In this document: positions 1 to 8,878 of the stretch, piece after piece
Layout: each line of letters starts with the position of its first letter
Position numbering within the stretch: position 1 is the first letter of the stretch
Source: Flavobacterium sp. CS20
GTDB taxonomy: Bacteria; Bacteroidota; Bacteroidia; Flavobacteriales; Flavobacteriaceae
Length of the DNA: 64,000 nucleotides
Assembly: GCF_018080005.1 (NCBI RefSeq)
Contig: NZ_CP073015.1
Coordinates: forward strand, 62,001-126,000
Direction: 5' to 3'
The notes under the pieces: model-generated
The model's input: only the letters and a program-made list of their open reading frames with translations
Told to the model about the DNA's origin: nothing
Database searches by the model: none
Made by a program: the position numbers and the translations under genes

Positions 1-631
1 CACATCAGCTTGCGGCACAAACGAATCACTTTCACCGTGGCAAACCAATACTTTGGTGTTTTTCATTGCAGGACTAGCTTGAAAGCCGCTTAGTCCACCG
101 TGAAAACTAACCACAGTTTCTAATGGCACCCCTAAGCTGGCAAAGAAAAAGCGAAACCGTTCCGCCAAAGCAATAACCTATGGCACTTACTTTTGAAGCG
201 TCCACCTGTTGTAGTTGAACTACAGCATCATAAGCCGCCTGCATCCGACTTTTTATCAGGTTAGGATCCCCATAAAACCTTCCGGCATTGGACTGGGCAT
301 CGGCAGGGTTTTCTACGACCAATCCATTACCGTACATATCCACCGCCATAGCTACATAGCCTAACTCTGCCAACATTTTAGCACGATTTTTCACATAGTC
401 GTTCAGCCCCCACCATTCGGGCACTACTAAAATGGCAGGTTGTTTTCCCTTTTGCTTTGCAGGATAATAAACAACGCCATTGAGTGTAACCTCGCCATCT
501 TTATAGGTAATTTCTTCAGTTTTAACCTTGCTTTTTACATTTTCTTTGCTGTTTTGGGCAGTCAGAGTTTCTACACTAAAAAGGAGTGTAAAAAGCAATA
601 AAATGTATGTTTTAAAATTTATCGTATTCAT
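1..631 (-). pseudogene. Dienelactone hydrolase family protein, frameshifted and cut by the window edge
   Basis: An alpha/beta hydrolase with an N-terminal signal peptide (hydrophobic stretch ending near LTAQ) and the nucleophile motif GYCFGG, as in dienelactone hydrolases where Cys is the nucleophile. The 5' part (107-631) is open. Just after the nucleophile the frame is lost near 145-150 in a T-rich run. The correct continuation (GVPLETVVSFHGG, then VLVCHGESD carrying the catalytic Asp region) is readable in another frame down to base 1. This is either a pseudogene or a one-base sequence error. The real 3' end lies outside the window. The substrate is unknown. Confidence 0.75.
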
Positions 632-660
632 TCTGTTTGGTTTTTAAATTTTATCATTGT

Positions 661-2033
661 TGTCCGATAAAAATCTAAACTACAAAAAAAATCATTTCTA
701 TCACCTAATTTTACTGTATAGCTCAAGTATTTTAAAAATAGAACCTCCTTATGGATCAAAAAGGCTTAGTTGCCCTATGTTTTTTGTGGTTATCTCTTCC
801 CATTTTGCTTCCGGGTTTTTCAAGAATTTGAAAAGATCTATGTAGGTCATTAAGTGATATCTGATTACGGACATCATATTGGAATATGCCCATTTTCTTT
901 CTGCTTTTCGCTGAATGACAAGCATGATGAGTTGGATGATTAAACTGACCCATATCTGTATTTCGATTGCATTTTGATTGTCACCGAGAAAATATTTTAG
1001 CGGGAAGTTTTGTTTAAGGCGTTTAAACATAGTCTCAATCTGCCACCTGTTCTTATAAATTTCAGCTATTTTGTCTGCAGGAAGTTCATAGTTGTTGGTT
1101 ATAAATTCATAGACTTTACGGTGCTTATCATGCCAAAAAGCTATTCTTCTAAGTGAGAACGCCTCTCCATTTTTATCCAAAAGTTCAATTTTCTCGTCCT
1201 TTAGGACAGCATCGTCTATAGTGTTGGGAATATCAAACTCTTCAAGGCTTGTGTATCGGGCATTATCTTTTTGTCTGGTAACAAAGTAAATATCATCCAA
1301 TATCCATTTTTGGTATTGCTGATAATCTACATATCCTTTATCAAAGACCACATAAGAACCTTTTTTTAACTCAAGGTCTTTTAAAAAGGTATGGTCATGG
1401 GTAGCGGCACTTGAAAACTTTATCAGACAGGGCACATCTTCCATAGCATTTATCATGGTGTGCATCTTTATACCGCCTTTCTTTTTGCCGTTGATAGGAT
1501 TTCTTCCAACGCCTTTAAGAATGTCGCTAAATAGGGTTATTGTTGACGAATCAACAATTTTAAGGTCTTTTACAGCCGGTTCACAAGTTCTGCTGTCCGA
1601 TAAAAATCGATGGTAACGTTTGTACAGTAAATGATAAATGTCGGCAAATACTGCTGCACTTCTTCGCTTGTTGGCATCGGACAATGTACTTCGCTTGGGG
1701 AAGTCTTTTAGCCCTAAATGATTGATCTTCCCTTCACAGGCAAGCATGATGCTGGATACTTCACGAAGCGAGCTACAACCACTGATAACAGTGAAAATCA
1801 TAGTAACCAAATGCTCATAGGTATTGAACTTTTTGGTGTATCTGTCGCTATGATGCTTTTTGGCTGTCCGATAAACATCGTTAGGCAAAATGAAATTTAA
1901 AACTTGTTTGATTATGGGTTGACCGCTAAAATTTTTACTTTTGTTCATATCTTAATTCTTGGAAAAATCAAGATATAAAAAAAGCGGGAAATCCAACTAT
2001 GGAAATCCCGCTTTTAAAAATCTTTATCGGACA
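661..2033 (-). mobile_element. IS4-family insertion sequence
   Basis: A 1.37 kb element with imperfect terminal inverted repeats: TGTCCGATAAAAATCT at the left and its reverse complement (TGTCCGATAAAGATTT) at the right, flanking one transposase gene. No convincing target duplication was seen in the flanks. It lies between a frameshifted hydrolase and the 3' end of a broken aldo/keto reductase, 12 bp from the latter's stop codon. Confidence 0.8.
749..1948 (-). CDS. IS4-family DDE transposase
   Basis: A 399-residue transposase that cuts and pastes the surrounding element. The first catalytic Asp is in KIVDSSTI, the second in VVFDKGYVDY, and the Glu is in the IS4 signature Y-x2-R-x3-E-x6-K (YKNRWQIETMFKRLK). 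The N-terminal region matches the DUF4372-like domain of Bacteroidota IS4 transposases. The frame is intact and full length, so this copy may be active. It is the only undamaged transposase gene in the window. Confidence 0.9.
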   Translation of the reverse strand: MNKSKNFSGQPIIKQVLNFILPNDVYRTAKKHHSDRYTKKFNTYEHLVTMIFTVISGCSSLREVSSIMLACEGKINHLGLKDFPKRSTLSDANKRRSAAVFADIYHLLYKRYHRFLSDSRTCEPAVKDLKIVDSSTITLFSDILKGVGRNPINGKKKGGIKMHTMINAMEDVPCLIKFSSAATHDHTFLKDLELKKGSYVVFDKGYVDYQQYQKWILDDIYFVTRQKDNARYTSLEEFDIPNTIDDAVLKDEKIELLDKNGEAFSLRRIAFWHDKHRKVYEFITNNYELPADKIAEIYKNRWQIETMFKRLKQNFPLKYFLGDNQNAIEIQIWVSLIIQLIMLVIQRKAERKWAYSNMMSVIRYHLMTYIDLFKFLKNPEAKWEEITTKNIGQLSLFDP

Positions 2034-2044
2034 CTACTGAAATT

Positions 2045-2991
2045 TTATAAAAAGAAATCTCCATTGGCTCTATCCATAGCTGTAAACTGCAACATCCAAT
2101 AAGGATAAATAGGGTTTAATGCTGTTAGCTCATCCAGGATTTTAACATCTTCTGCATCCATTTCCCAGGTAGTAGTTTTGATGTTGTCTTCCAACTAGTG
2201 AGGCTTGGTAGCTCCAATAAGTACGGAAGTTACTCCGGGTTTTCTCAAAAGATAATTTAGGGTCGCTTGTGCTATAGAAGCCTTGTGTTTGTTGGCAATT
2301 TTTTCCAACTCATCAACAATAGCATAGCCTTTTTCCGGATCGATTTGAATAAAATTCTGCTCTTCATTGGTTCTTCTTGCTCCTTCCGGCATTGGCTTGT
2401 CTTTTCTGTATTTACCGGTTAAAAATCCGCCTCCAAGTGGCGACCAAGGGGTAAAGGCTAGTTTTTGATGCATAGCAAAGCGGTATCAATTTATTCTACA
2501 TCTCTGGATCGATTTGAGTTACTTACCCCATAATATCTAATTTTTCCTTGTGAAACGAGGTCATCAAGGGTTGAAATGGTTTCTTCAAAAGGAGTAATTG
2601 GATCGTAACTATGAAGTACATAATGGTCGATATAGTCGGCACCCAATCGTTTTAAACTGTTGTGACAACTCTCGATAATGTGTTTTCTGGAAAGGCCCAC
2701 ATCATTAATTTCTTTACTCATTCTACCGCGGACTTTGGTAGCAATGATGACATCCTTTCTTTTGTCTTTCACTGCTTTTCCTAAAATATCTTCCGATTGG
2801 CCGTGAGAATAAACATCAGCAGAATCGAAGTAATTAATGCCAGAGTCTATGGCGATGTCCACTAATCGCTTGCTATCTTCATAGCCTAGAGAACCTACCA
2901 CACTCCAGTAGCCACTGCTACCAAAACTCATCGTTCCCATACAAAGTTCTGAAACTAAAATTCCTGAATTTCCTAATTGATTGTACTTCAT
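2045..2991 (-). pseudogene. Aldo/keto reductase, broken
   Basis: An NADPH-dependent aldo/keto reductase of the voltage-gated K+ channel beta-subunit-like group. The N-terminal 166 residues (2491-2991) are intact, with the catalytic-site block YFDSADVYSHG. Near 2475-2490 the frame changes and about 30 residues of the barrel are missing, so this is a real internal deletion. The second piece (2195-2473) carries the SPLGGGFLTGKYR motif. An in-frame TAG near 2195 follows, after which the normal C-terminus can be read to 2045. The gene cannot make a functional enzyme. Its upstream side abuts the first integrase-3'-end repeat, and its first bases (GTTAGCGGTC on the minus strand) look like a cassette 5' end, so it may be the last, decayed cassette of the array. 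Confidence 0.85.
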
Positions 2992-3117
2992 AGTGATTTA
3001 ATTTAAAGTGAATGATAAATATTTAAGTGTAAAAGTATATCTTTGAAGATTAAATCGCAAGCGATATATTTTGTTTTAACAAATTTTAGGATTTTGAAAT
3101 TTTTTACACTGACCGCT

Positions 3118-3450
3118 AACTAGTATATATCCACAAAAATATACCACTTTTTTAATTTTTAGGCTTGTTTTTATACTTTTTTGCCATTTTATCTAATGGA
3201 CTTTCTATCTTTTTAGTGCTTTTTTGACTAATATGAGTATAAACTGTAGTCGTTTTGATACTGCTATACTTCAAAAACTTTTGTATATATCTTATGTCTG
3301 TCCCGCCTTCTAACAAGTTCTGACTAACGTAAAATTATATCACTATAAATCAGTTGTTTATATTTTATTCAACATTACAATTTTCAATCCAAATTTACTC
3401 ATTTTACGTTAGTTGAGGGACTAAAGTTTCTATGAGTCTATGAGGGATTG
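3118..3450 (-). repeat. Integron-platform repeat, copy R1
   Basis: A ~330 bp repeat. In minus-strand order it holds a conserved lead-in (CCCTCATAGACTCATAG), an 89 bp palindrome with arms CTAACGTAAAAT/ATTTTACGTTAG, the last 55 codons of a tyrosine recombinase, and a 40 bp tail ending ATATACTA|GTT where a cassette begins. Copies R2, R4, R5 and R6 are nearly identical; R3 lacks the recombinase part. Here it sits between an attC and the broken aldo/keto reductase. Confidence 0.85.
3152..3319 (-). pseudogene. Tyrosine recombinase (integrase) 3' fragment, copy R1
   Basis: 55 codons plus stop, beginning NLLEGGTDIRYIQKFL and ending KPKN. They contain the recombinase C-terminal block with the tyrosine nucleophile in VYTHIS. 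The HxxR motif and everything upstream are missing; the frame enters the 89 bp palindrome instead. At the LGHSS-type H/W position this copy has Tyr (KYSS) instead of His. It is not functional alone. Confidence 0.8.
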
Positions 3451-3451
3451 T

Positions 3452-3585
3452 GCCCAACGGTTTTGTATAAGATTAGTTGCGTGGTTTAAGCAACTAATTT
3501 AGTAAATACAAACCGAATAGAAAATCTGCGAGGATTTTCGTAAGTAGGCTTGCACTAGCAATTAATTTTATACGTTGTTGGCAAC
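3452..3585 (-). other. attC-like site of the TPR/Cas4-like cassette
   Basis: An imperfect palindrome just downstream of the gene ending at 3594. The outer arms are GCCCAACGG (left) and TACGTTGTTGGCAAC (right), with inner arms GTATAA/TTATAC. The right arm GTTGGCAAC is the exact reverse complement of the bases before this gene's start side (GTTGCCAAC, 5191-5199), as expected if the cassette excises at GTT. Confidence 0.75.
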
Positions 3586-3593
3586 TGGCTTTG

Positions 3594-5180
3594 TCAGAAT
3601 GGTAAATCATCATCTTCAATTCCGTTGTCAGGTTTATTTGGTTTTACATTTTTCATTTCCTTTATTTCGGTCAATTCGTAAGGTAAATTGATTTGGTCGA
3701 ATTTTCCGGTTTTATGGTTACAATAACTAAACACGCTACAACTAAAGCATTTGTTTGCGTAAGAAATTCTGTCCGCATCTATTTGCATTGATTTAGTTGT
3801 TTTAAGACTTTTAACTCGGTTTAATGCATTATTAAGTTTATTAGAATTTGTATTAGTTCGCTCAACTTTTACAATTCTGTATGATGTTATTTTAATTTTC
3901 TTTTTAATTCTTCCAGTGTTCGTTTCTATATCAATTAATTCCCAATACCAAGTGATAAAGTAGCCATAGTTTAAATCCATTTTGTCAAATTTTTCCAAAT
4001 AGGCAAAATGTTTAACCAAATCGCTGTCAAAAGGTGTTTTAGAATCGGCAGAATGAATACTGCTAAATTTCTCTGTTAAAACTATTTTTTTTCCATCATT
4101 GGCCTTTAAAATGTAATCTGGTGCTCCAACAATTGATTTTTGGCTATCAGTAAAAAGTTGAAGTAAACTCTTTGAAACATTGTCAACTATAATTTTTGAG
4201 CTAAATAAATAATCAAAATCCTTTTTAAGTTCATCATTAATAAGAATGTCAGAATCATCAAATGCTTTTTCGTAATCATTATGTTTATTATAATATCTAT
4301 GTCTGTCACTAAAGTTTCTTCGATTTCCTAACCATTCATCTTTTTCCCAAGTATCGTTTGCATCTATTTCGTAAGTTTCATTAATTGCATAGCTAACTGG
4401 ACAAAATAAATATTGACTCAAATCACTTACCGAAATTGTTTTGTTAGGATTGTATATTTTCTTAAAATTCTTTTTTTCTCTTAATTCAAATTCTTCTTGA
4501 AAGTTCTTGATATACCTTGCCAGTTTAACACGCGATATATAATCGTCATAGGTTATTGAATCTATTAAATGGCTTTTAAATTGCCTTAATTTTGTAGGCG
4601 AGAAATTTAATTGTTCAAAGCATTCATCTATATAATCGATATGCTTTCCAAGGATTATTAAAACATCAGCAAGTCTTATAAAGTAAACTTTTCTATCGGC
4701 TGGAAACCACTGTCCATTATATAGAAATCCTGTATTACTGATTTTGGATTGGTCTAATTTTAAAAGCCATTCATAAGCCTCATTATGCTCATTTTTATAA
4801 CATAAATAACGAACTGTACTTAAAACGGTTTTTCTATAAATATTTCCTTCATATTTGTCGTGTTGATTTGTTCTCGACAAAATATCATTTGCGTCCGAAA
4901 CTAAATCTGAATTATCCCAATCTTTTATTTTTTCACTATAATCCAACCAAAGTTTGTCGGTTTTTAACGGTTTAAATTTAGGATACGTTTGTGCTAGTTG
5001 ATTATGTAAATCTCTCGCTTTCTGAAAATTATTTGATTTACGATATACTTGGGCTAGAAAATAGCCATTCCATTCATTTTTTTCCTGTTTCCAAAGTTCT
5101 TCATACAGTTCCATTGACTTATCAAAGTTTCCTTCGATTTTGTACTTTTTAGCTGTATTTTTTAATTCTGAAACGGTCAT
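3594..5180 (-). CDS. TPR protein fused to a Cas4-like Fe-S nuclease domain, SSB-like tail
   Basis: A 528-residue cassette gene. Residues 1-210 are helical and TPR-like (for example NFDKSMELYEELWK). Residues 248-490 resemble Cas4/AddB-type PD-(D/E)XK nucleases: entry motif ISVSDLSQYLFCP with C260, Asp355 in GAPDYIL, E370-K371 in VLTEKF, and a C-terminal cluster C478, C481, C487 (CFSCSVFSYC) that with C260 would hold a 4Fe-4S centre. The canonical acid-x-Lys is shifted by one residue, so activity is uncertain. The last residues, IEDDDLPF, mimic the C-terminal tip of SSB, which recruits DNA repair proteins. The likely role is DNA processing or phage defence (inference). The start ATG has a purine-poor leader. 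It follows integrase repeat R2 on its 5' side and its attC on the 3' side. Confidence 0.7.
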   Translation of the reverse strand: MTVSELKNTAKKYKIEGNFDKSMELYEELWKQEKNEWNGYFLAQVYRKSNNFQKARDLHNQLAQTYPKFKPLKTDKLWLDYSEKIKDWDNSDLVSDANDILSRTNQHDKYEGNIYRKTVLSTVRYLCYKNEHNEAYEWLLKLDQSKISNTGFLYNGQWFPADRKVYFIRLADVLIILGKHIDYIDECFEQLNFSPTKLRQFKSHLIDSITYDDYISRVKLARYIKNFQEEFELREKKNFKKIYNPNKTISVSDLSQYLFCPVSYAINETYEIDANDTWEKDEWLGNRRNFSDRHRYYNKHNDYEKAFDDSDILINDELKKDFDYLFSSKIIVDNVSKSLLQLFTDSQKSIVGAPDYILKANDGKKIVLTEKFSSIHSADSKTPFDSDLVKHFAYLEKFDKMDLNYGYFITWYWELIDIETNTGRIKKKIKITSYRIVKVERTNTNSNKLNNALNRVKSLKTTKSMQIDADRISYANKCFSCSVFSYCNHKTGKFDQINLPYELTEIKEMKNVKPNKPDNGIEDDDLPF

Positions 5181-5196
5181 TTTTTAGCTTGTTGCC

Positions 5197-5527
5197 AACT
5201 AGTATATATCCACAAAAATATACCACTTTTTTAATTTTTAGGCTTGTTTTTATACTTTTTTGCCATTTTATCTAATGGACTTTCTATCTTTTTAGTGCTT
5301 TTTTGACTAATATGAGTATAAACTGTAGTCGTTTTGATACTGCTATACTTCAAAAACTTTTGTATATATCTTATGTCTGTCCCGCCTTCTAACAAGTTCT
5401 GACTAACGTAAAATTATATCACTATAAATCAGTTGTTTATATTTTATTCAACATTTCAATTTTCAATCCAAATTTACTCATTTTACGTTAGCCGAGGGAC
5501 TAAAGTTTCTATGAGTCTATGAGGGAT
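5197..5527 (-). repeat. Integron-platform repeat, copy R2
   Basis: Full copy of the repeat described at 3118-3450, placed directly upstream of the TPR/Cas4-like gene. The junction on the minus strand reads ATACTAGTTGGCAAC, where GGCAAC is already cassette sequence. Its other end runs into the attC of the next cassette. Confidence 0.85.
5231..5398 (-). pseudogene. Tyrosine recombinase 3' fragment, copy R2
   Basis: Same 55-codon fragment as at 3152-3319, with the Tyr nucleophile in VYTHIS and Tyr replacing the catalytic His of LGHSS (KYSS). It ends 51 bp before the start codon of the cassette gene at 5180. Confidence 0.8.
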
Positions 5528-5664
5528 GGCTACCAACGTCCCGTATAAAAACAGTGCGATGATTGCCGGCGATGATTTTCCGCAGGAAAATTAGACGCAA
5601 CAAGTACGCACAAACTATCAATTAGAAACTAAGATAGCATTGTTTTTATATGTTGTTGTACACA
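5528..5664 (-). other. attC-like site of the YCF48-like lipoprotein cassette
   Basis: Palindrome with outer arms GGCTACCAACGTCCCGTATA and TATATGTTGTTGTACAC, immediately downstream of the stop at 5669. It is almost identical to the site at 16272-16408, which carries an intron. Unlike four other cassettes, the gene's 5' side does not show the matching complement; repeat R3 lies there instead. Confidence 0.7.
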
Positions 5665-5668
5665 GTAT

Positions 5669-6649
5669 TTATTCTTCAATTATTATTTTAATTAAGTATA
5701 TTTTTCCGTTAAACCAATCGTATGCAATGCCATAACCAATTGTTGAGTCAACAAAATCTACCTTTGTTATTGAGTTAAACTTGTCATATAGTGTTGTTTC
5801 CCAATTTTTTCCAGAATTATTTGAAATAAACATCGCCCCATCAGGAAAAAATCCTTGCTCAGGATATTGTAATCCAAATCCAATTACAATATCATCTTTA
5901 TAAACGTGAAAATCATTTATTGATGCTGATATTTCAAATTCCTGTGTTGTTCCAATATTTGACTTTACAACACTTTGTCCTCTAAAATAAAATATATCTT
6001 GAAATGGATAGATTTCATACAGATGAGAATTTATTCCTAAATTTAATTGTTCCCAATTAACACCCCAATTTGTACTTTTAATTAGTGTGCCATTTAATCC
6101 GCAGGCATAAAGTTCATTGCCTATTTCTATCAAATCATTCCATACATTAAAATCTAGTTCTATTTCAGTCCAAATTGAACCATTGTTCGCCGTTCTTAAA
6201 ATATGATTACCTAAAGCAAACCCAACATTATTATTTGTAAAATATATTCTTCTTAAATCGCTACCATTAGGAATAGACGTTACTTGAAAGGACATCCCAT
6301 AATCAGATGTTTTTAAAAGAAAAAAAGGTTGTTCATTTTGACTTTTTGCCAAAACATATCCAACTTGTTTAGAAATAAACTGAATATCTAATAGTTCGTA
6401 TTCTGATGAATATAGTATTACCCAGTCAACACCTGAATTATTGGTGTTTAGAATTTGACCTTGTGTGTCAATTGCAACCCCATTGTTTTCATCTATAAAA
6501 TCAATATTAAATATTCCGAAGTTAACAGTAGTTAGCTGAATTTCGATATTGTTTTCAGTTAATTGGATTTTATTGTTTAGAGAATCGTCATCATTAGCAC
6601 AAGATGTCAAAATCAACGATAATATTATATATTTAAATATTTTTTTCAT
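5669..6649 (-). CDS. Lipoprotein with YCF48/BNR-like beta-propeller repeats
   Basis: A 326-residue protein with a lipoprotein signal (lipobox LTSC, Cys19) followed by ANDDD. Acidic residues after the lipid-modified Cys are typical of surface-exported lipoproteins in this group (inference). The body has repeated blocks such as VGYVLAKS, VGFALGNHILRT and IGYGIAYDW with Asn/Ser-Gly-x-x-W turns (NSGVDWVILY, NSGKNWETTL), the pattern of YCF48-type propellers. The function is unknown; the family often acts in assembly or binding. The ATG lies 6 bases from the end of repeat R3, so the repeat must supply the ribosome entry and any promoter. Confidence 0.65.
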   Translation of the reverse strand: MKKIFKYIILSLILTSCANDDDSLNNKIQLTENNIEIQLTTVNFGIFNIDFIDENNGVAIDTQGQILNTNNSGVDWVILYSSEYELLDIQFISKQVGYVLAKSQNEQPFFLLKTSDYGMSFQVTSIPNGSDLRRIYFTNNNVGFALGNHILRTANNGSIWTEIELDFNVWNDLIEIGNELYACGLNGTLIKSTNWGVNWEQLNLGINSHLYEIYPFQDIFYFRGQSVVKSNIGTTQEFEISASINDFHVYKDDIVIGFGLQYPEQGFFPDGAMFISNNSGKNWETTLYDKFNSITKVDFVDSTIGYGIAYDWFNGKIYLIKIIIEE

Positions 6650-6650
6650 A

Positions 6651-6784
6651 TTCTGACTAACGTAAAATTATATCACTATAAATCAATTGTTTATATTTTA
6701 TTCAACATTACAATTTTCAATCCAAATTTACTCATTTTACGTTAGTTGAGGGACTAAAGTTTCTATGAGTCTATGAGGGATTGT
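6651..6784 (-). repeat. Integron-platform repeat, short copy R3
   Basis: Only the palindrome part of the repeat is present (TTCTGACTAACGTAAAAT to ATTTTACGTTAG plus the conserved lead-in). The recombinase fragment is absent. Sequence identity with the other copies ends at TTCTGA, 2 bp from the lipoprotein start codon, which marks one boundary of the palindromic unit. Confidence 0.8.
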
Positions 6785-6920
6785 GCCCAACGGTTTCCTG
6801 CTATAAGCAGTGGCGGTTTTTATTCAGTTACTATTCAGTTAAGTATGAAGATTGCTAAAATCTCAAAACTTTCGTGCCGGAACTTTCCCCGCCATTGCTT
6901 ATAGCAGATGTTGTAGCACG
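6785..6920 (-). other. attC-like site of the Sdp-type cassette
   Basis: Palindrome with arms GCCCAACGGTTTCCTGCTATAAGCAGTGGCGG-type at the left and the matching CCGCCATTGCTTATAGCAGATGTTGTAGC-type arm at the right (only key bases are given here: CTATAAGCAGTGGCGG pairs with CCGCCATTGCTTATAG). It lies 15 bp downstream of the restored sdpI stop codon. Confidence 0.7.
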
Positions 6921-7045
6921 TACTTTTTCTTGGAGCTATTCTTTGAATTTTTTGTTTATTGAGGTCTCTGTTTTAAAAATAATTAAGAAAACTCCAATTA
7001 TAAATAATATTATAGCAATAAAATTACTTATGTTATTATTTAAGT

Positions 7046-8646
7046 GTAACTAATCAGTCCGCAAATTAGCAATAATATTTAGTGTAGATAAAACTGATTG
7101 CTGATTTTTTAAACAAGAATCTGTTACAGATCTAAGTATGGCAAAGTTATCACAGCCCTGTTCTGATCTAAATTGTCCAGAGATTTTCTGTTTTACTTTT
7201 ATATTTCTTATTGCTCTTTCAGAGGCGTTGTTATCTGGAGGTACATCCAGATGATAGAGGAATGTAAAGATATAGTTCCTGTATTTTATAAGTCTTTTTT
7301 TAAAAGTTATTAATTCTTTATGTTCTTTTGGCGGATCATGATTTAAGATGATATCCATTCTTTTTTCTATACTTTTCTTTATTGGACAATCCTTGTTAAA
7401 GGCTATATCTTTTATATTTTTCTTAAAGTTGATGGCTTTTAAAAATAAGTTTTTGCAAGCTCTACTCCATTTATGATCGCATTTTTCAGTTAGATAGTTT
7501 AAATCCCGAAGTAAATGTGCCATGCAAATTTGGTGTGATTGAGCGTTGGTATTGAAATGACTCTTCCAACAATCGTGCACTAACACAGCATTTTCAAAAC
7601 CATTTTCAAAGGTTTGTTCTATACTTTTTTGTCCTCTATTATCAGTTATGGTAATAAAGGTTGCTTTTTCATTTTGCCATGTCCACGCCCAGTTTTTGTC
7701 TCCTGATACTTTTACTCCTGTTTCATCGCTACCGATAGGCGATTTTGAGTTTGCTATTTCTTGTTTTATCAGATTATATGCAGGTTCAGCTTTAGTGACA
7801 AGTTTGTTTAATAAATAGTGTATTCCTCCTTCACTTATAGGAATATTAAAAACCGTATTGAACATTTCTTGCATTCTCTTAAAAGGCAAGTATTGTCTGG
7901 TATGAAAATATCCTATTAAACTTTCAATATTATTCCCATAGCTTACGGGTGCATTTGCTTGTGATGGATAGTCGCTTTTTGTTTCACAACCGCAAGGACA
8001 AACTTTTTTATAAACCTTGTGTTCTGTGACTTTTATTTTTATTTCAGGGATGTCAAATACCTGTCGACTTCCTGCATATTGATGTGGAAGTGATGAAAGG
8101 TCGTTTCCACAACAGTTACAATAATCTGGTATGTGTTCTTCTGTAACATCAGGTATCTCAACCATCTTCAAAGTATTGCCTTTTCTTCCTGTTTGCCCAC
8201 CTGGCTTACGCCCTGTCTTTATTCTTAGGCTTTTCTCTTTGGTCTATTTTCATCCTTTGAGGGTGGTATGGAGCTATTATTACTGTTTTTTGGAGTTTCA
8301 TATTTGGTCAGTCGTGCTTTAAGTTGACTATTTTCTAATTCTAAAGCAATTAGCTTTTTAGAAAGTTCTTCTACCTTCTGCAAGAGTGATTCTATAAGCT
8401 TATCCTTTTCCAACTTTTTTTCTTACAAATGTAGGGTGGTATGTTTGTAACAAACAAATTATTAACCAATTAGTTATCAATCCAAAAAGTTAAAAATGTT
8501 GATAAAGGTCTGATTTTTAAAATCAAGCTCTAATGAGTGGCTTATTTGAAATTTTTTTTAAAAAATTGAAATAAGCACAAAGAAAATATATGCTCAGTTT
8601 GTATTATCCAAAATTTATAGTCTTATTTTTGACACTGATTAGTTAC
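7046..8646 (-). mobile_element. IS66-family element with 8 bp target duplication
   Basis: A 1,601 bp element with terminal inverted repeats starting GTAACTAATCAGT at both ends, flanked by direct repeats ATTTAAGT at 7038-7045 and 8647-8654. IS66 elements make 8 bp duplications. It contains only a TnpC-type gene, as in the short single-gene IS66 subgroup. Confidence 0.92.
7050..8413 (-). pseudogene. IS66 TnpC transposase, frameshifted
   Basis: The N-terminal piece (8225-8413) has the coiled-coil and the conserved NSNNSSIPPSKD block. The main piece (7050-8171) has a Cys-rich Zn segment (CNCCGNDL, CPCGC), the catalytic GSDETGVKV, and the C-terminal NNASERAIRN with the catalytic Glu. Between them the family block RKPGGQTGRKGN is readable in a third position, so one base is missing near 8224 in an A-rich run. 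This is probably an inactive copy or a sequence error. Confidence 0.85.
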
Positions 8647-8878
8647 ATTTAAGTTTAATAAATATATTAATAAGGCGGAGATTAGTAAAATTACACCTAG
8701 TAAAATAAATAATTTACCTGAATAAAAATGGGCAAAATCCCAGTGTTTTTGACTTTTCATTGAACTTTTAGTTCTATATCCATAGAAAATATTTATTTTT
8801 TTTGGGTGATTAAAATAAAACCAAAAACCTGTAATTAAAGTAATCACTGACAGGACGCATAAAATAATAGTTGTGCTG

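Noticed and set aside
8171..8225. Programmed frameshifting in the IS66 transposase
   Set aside because: The break is in an A-rich run but IS66 TnpC genes are not known to need it. A missing base is simpler.
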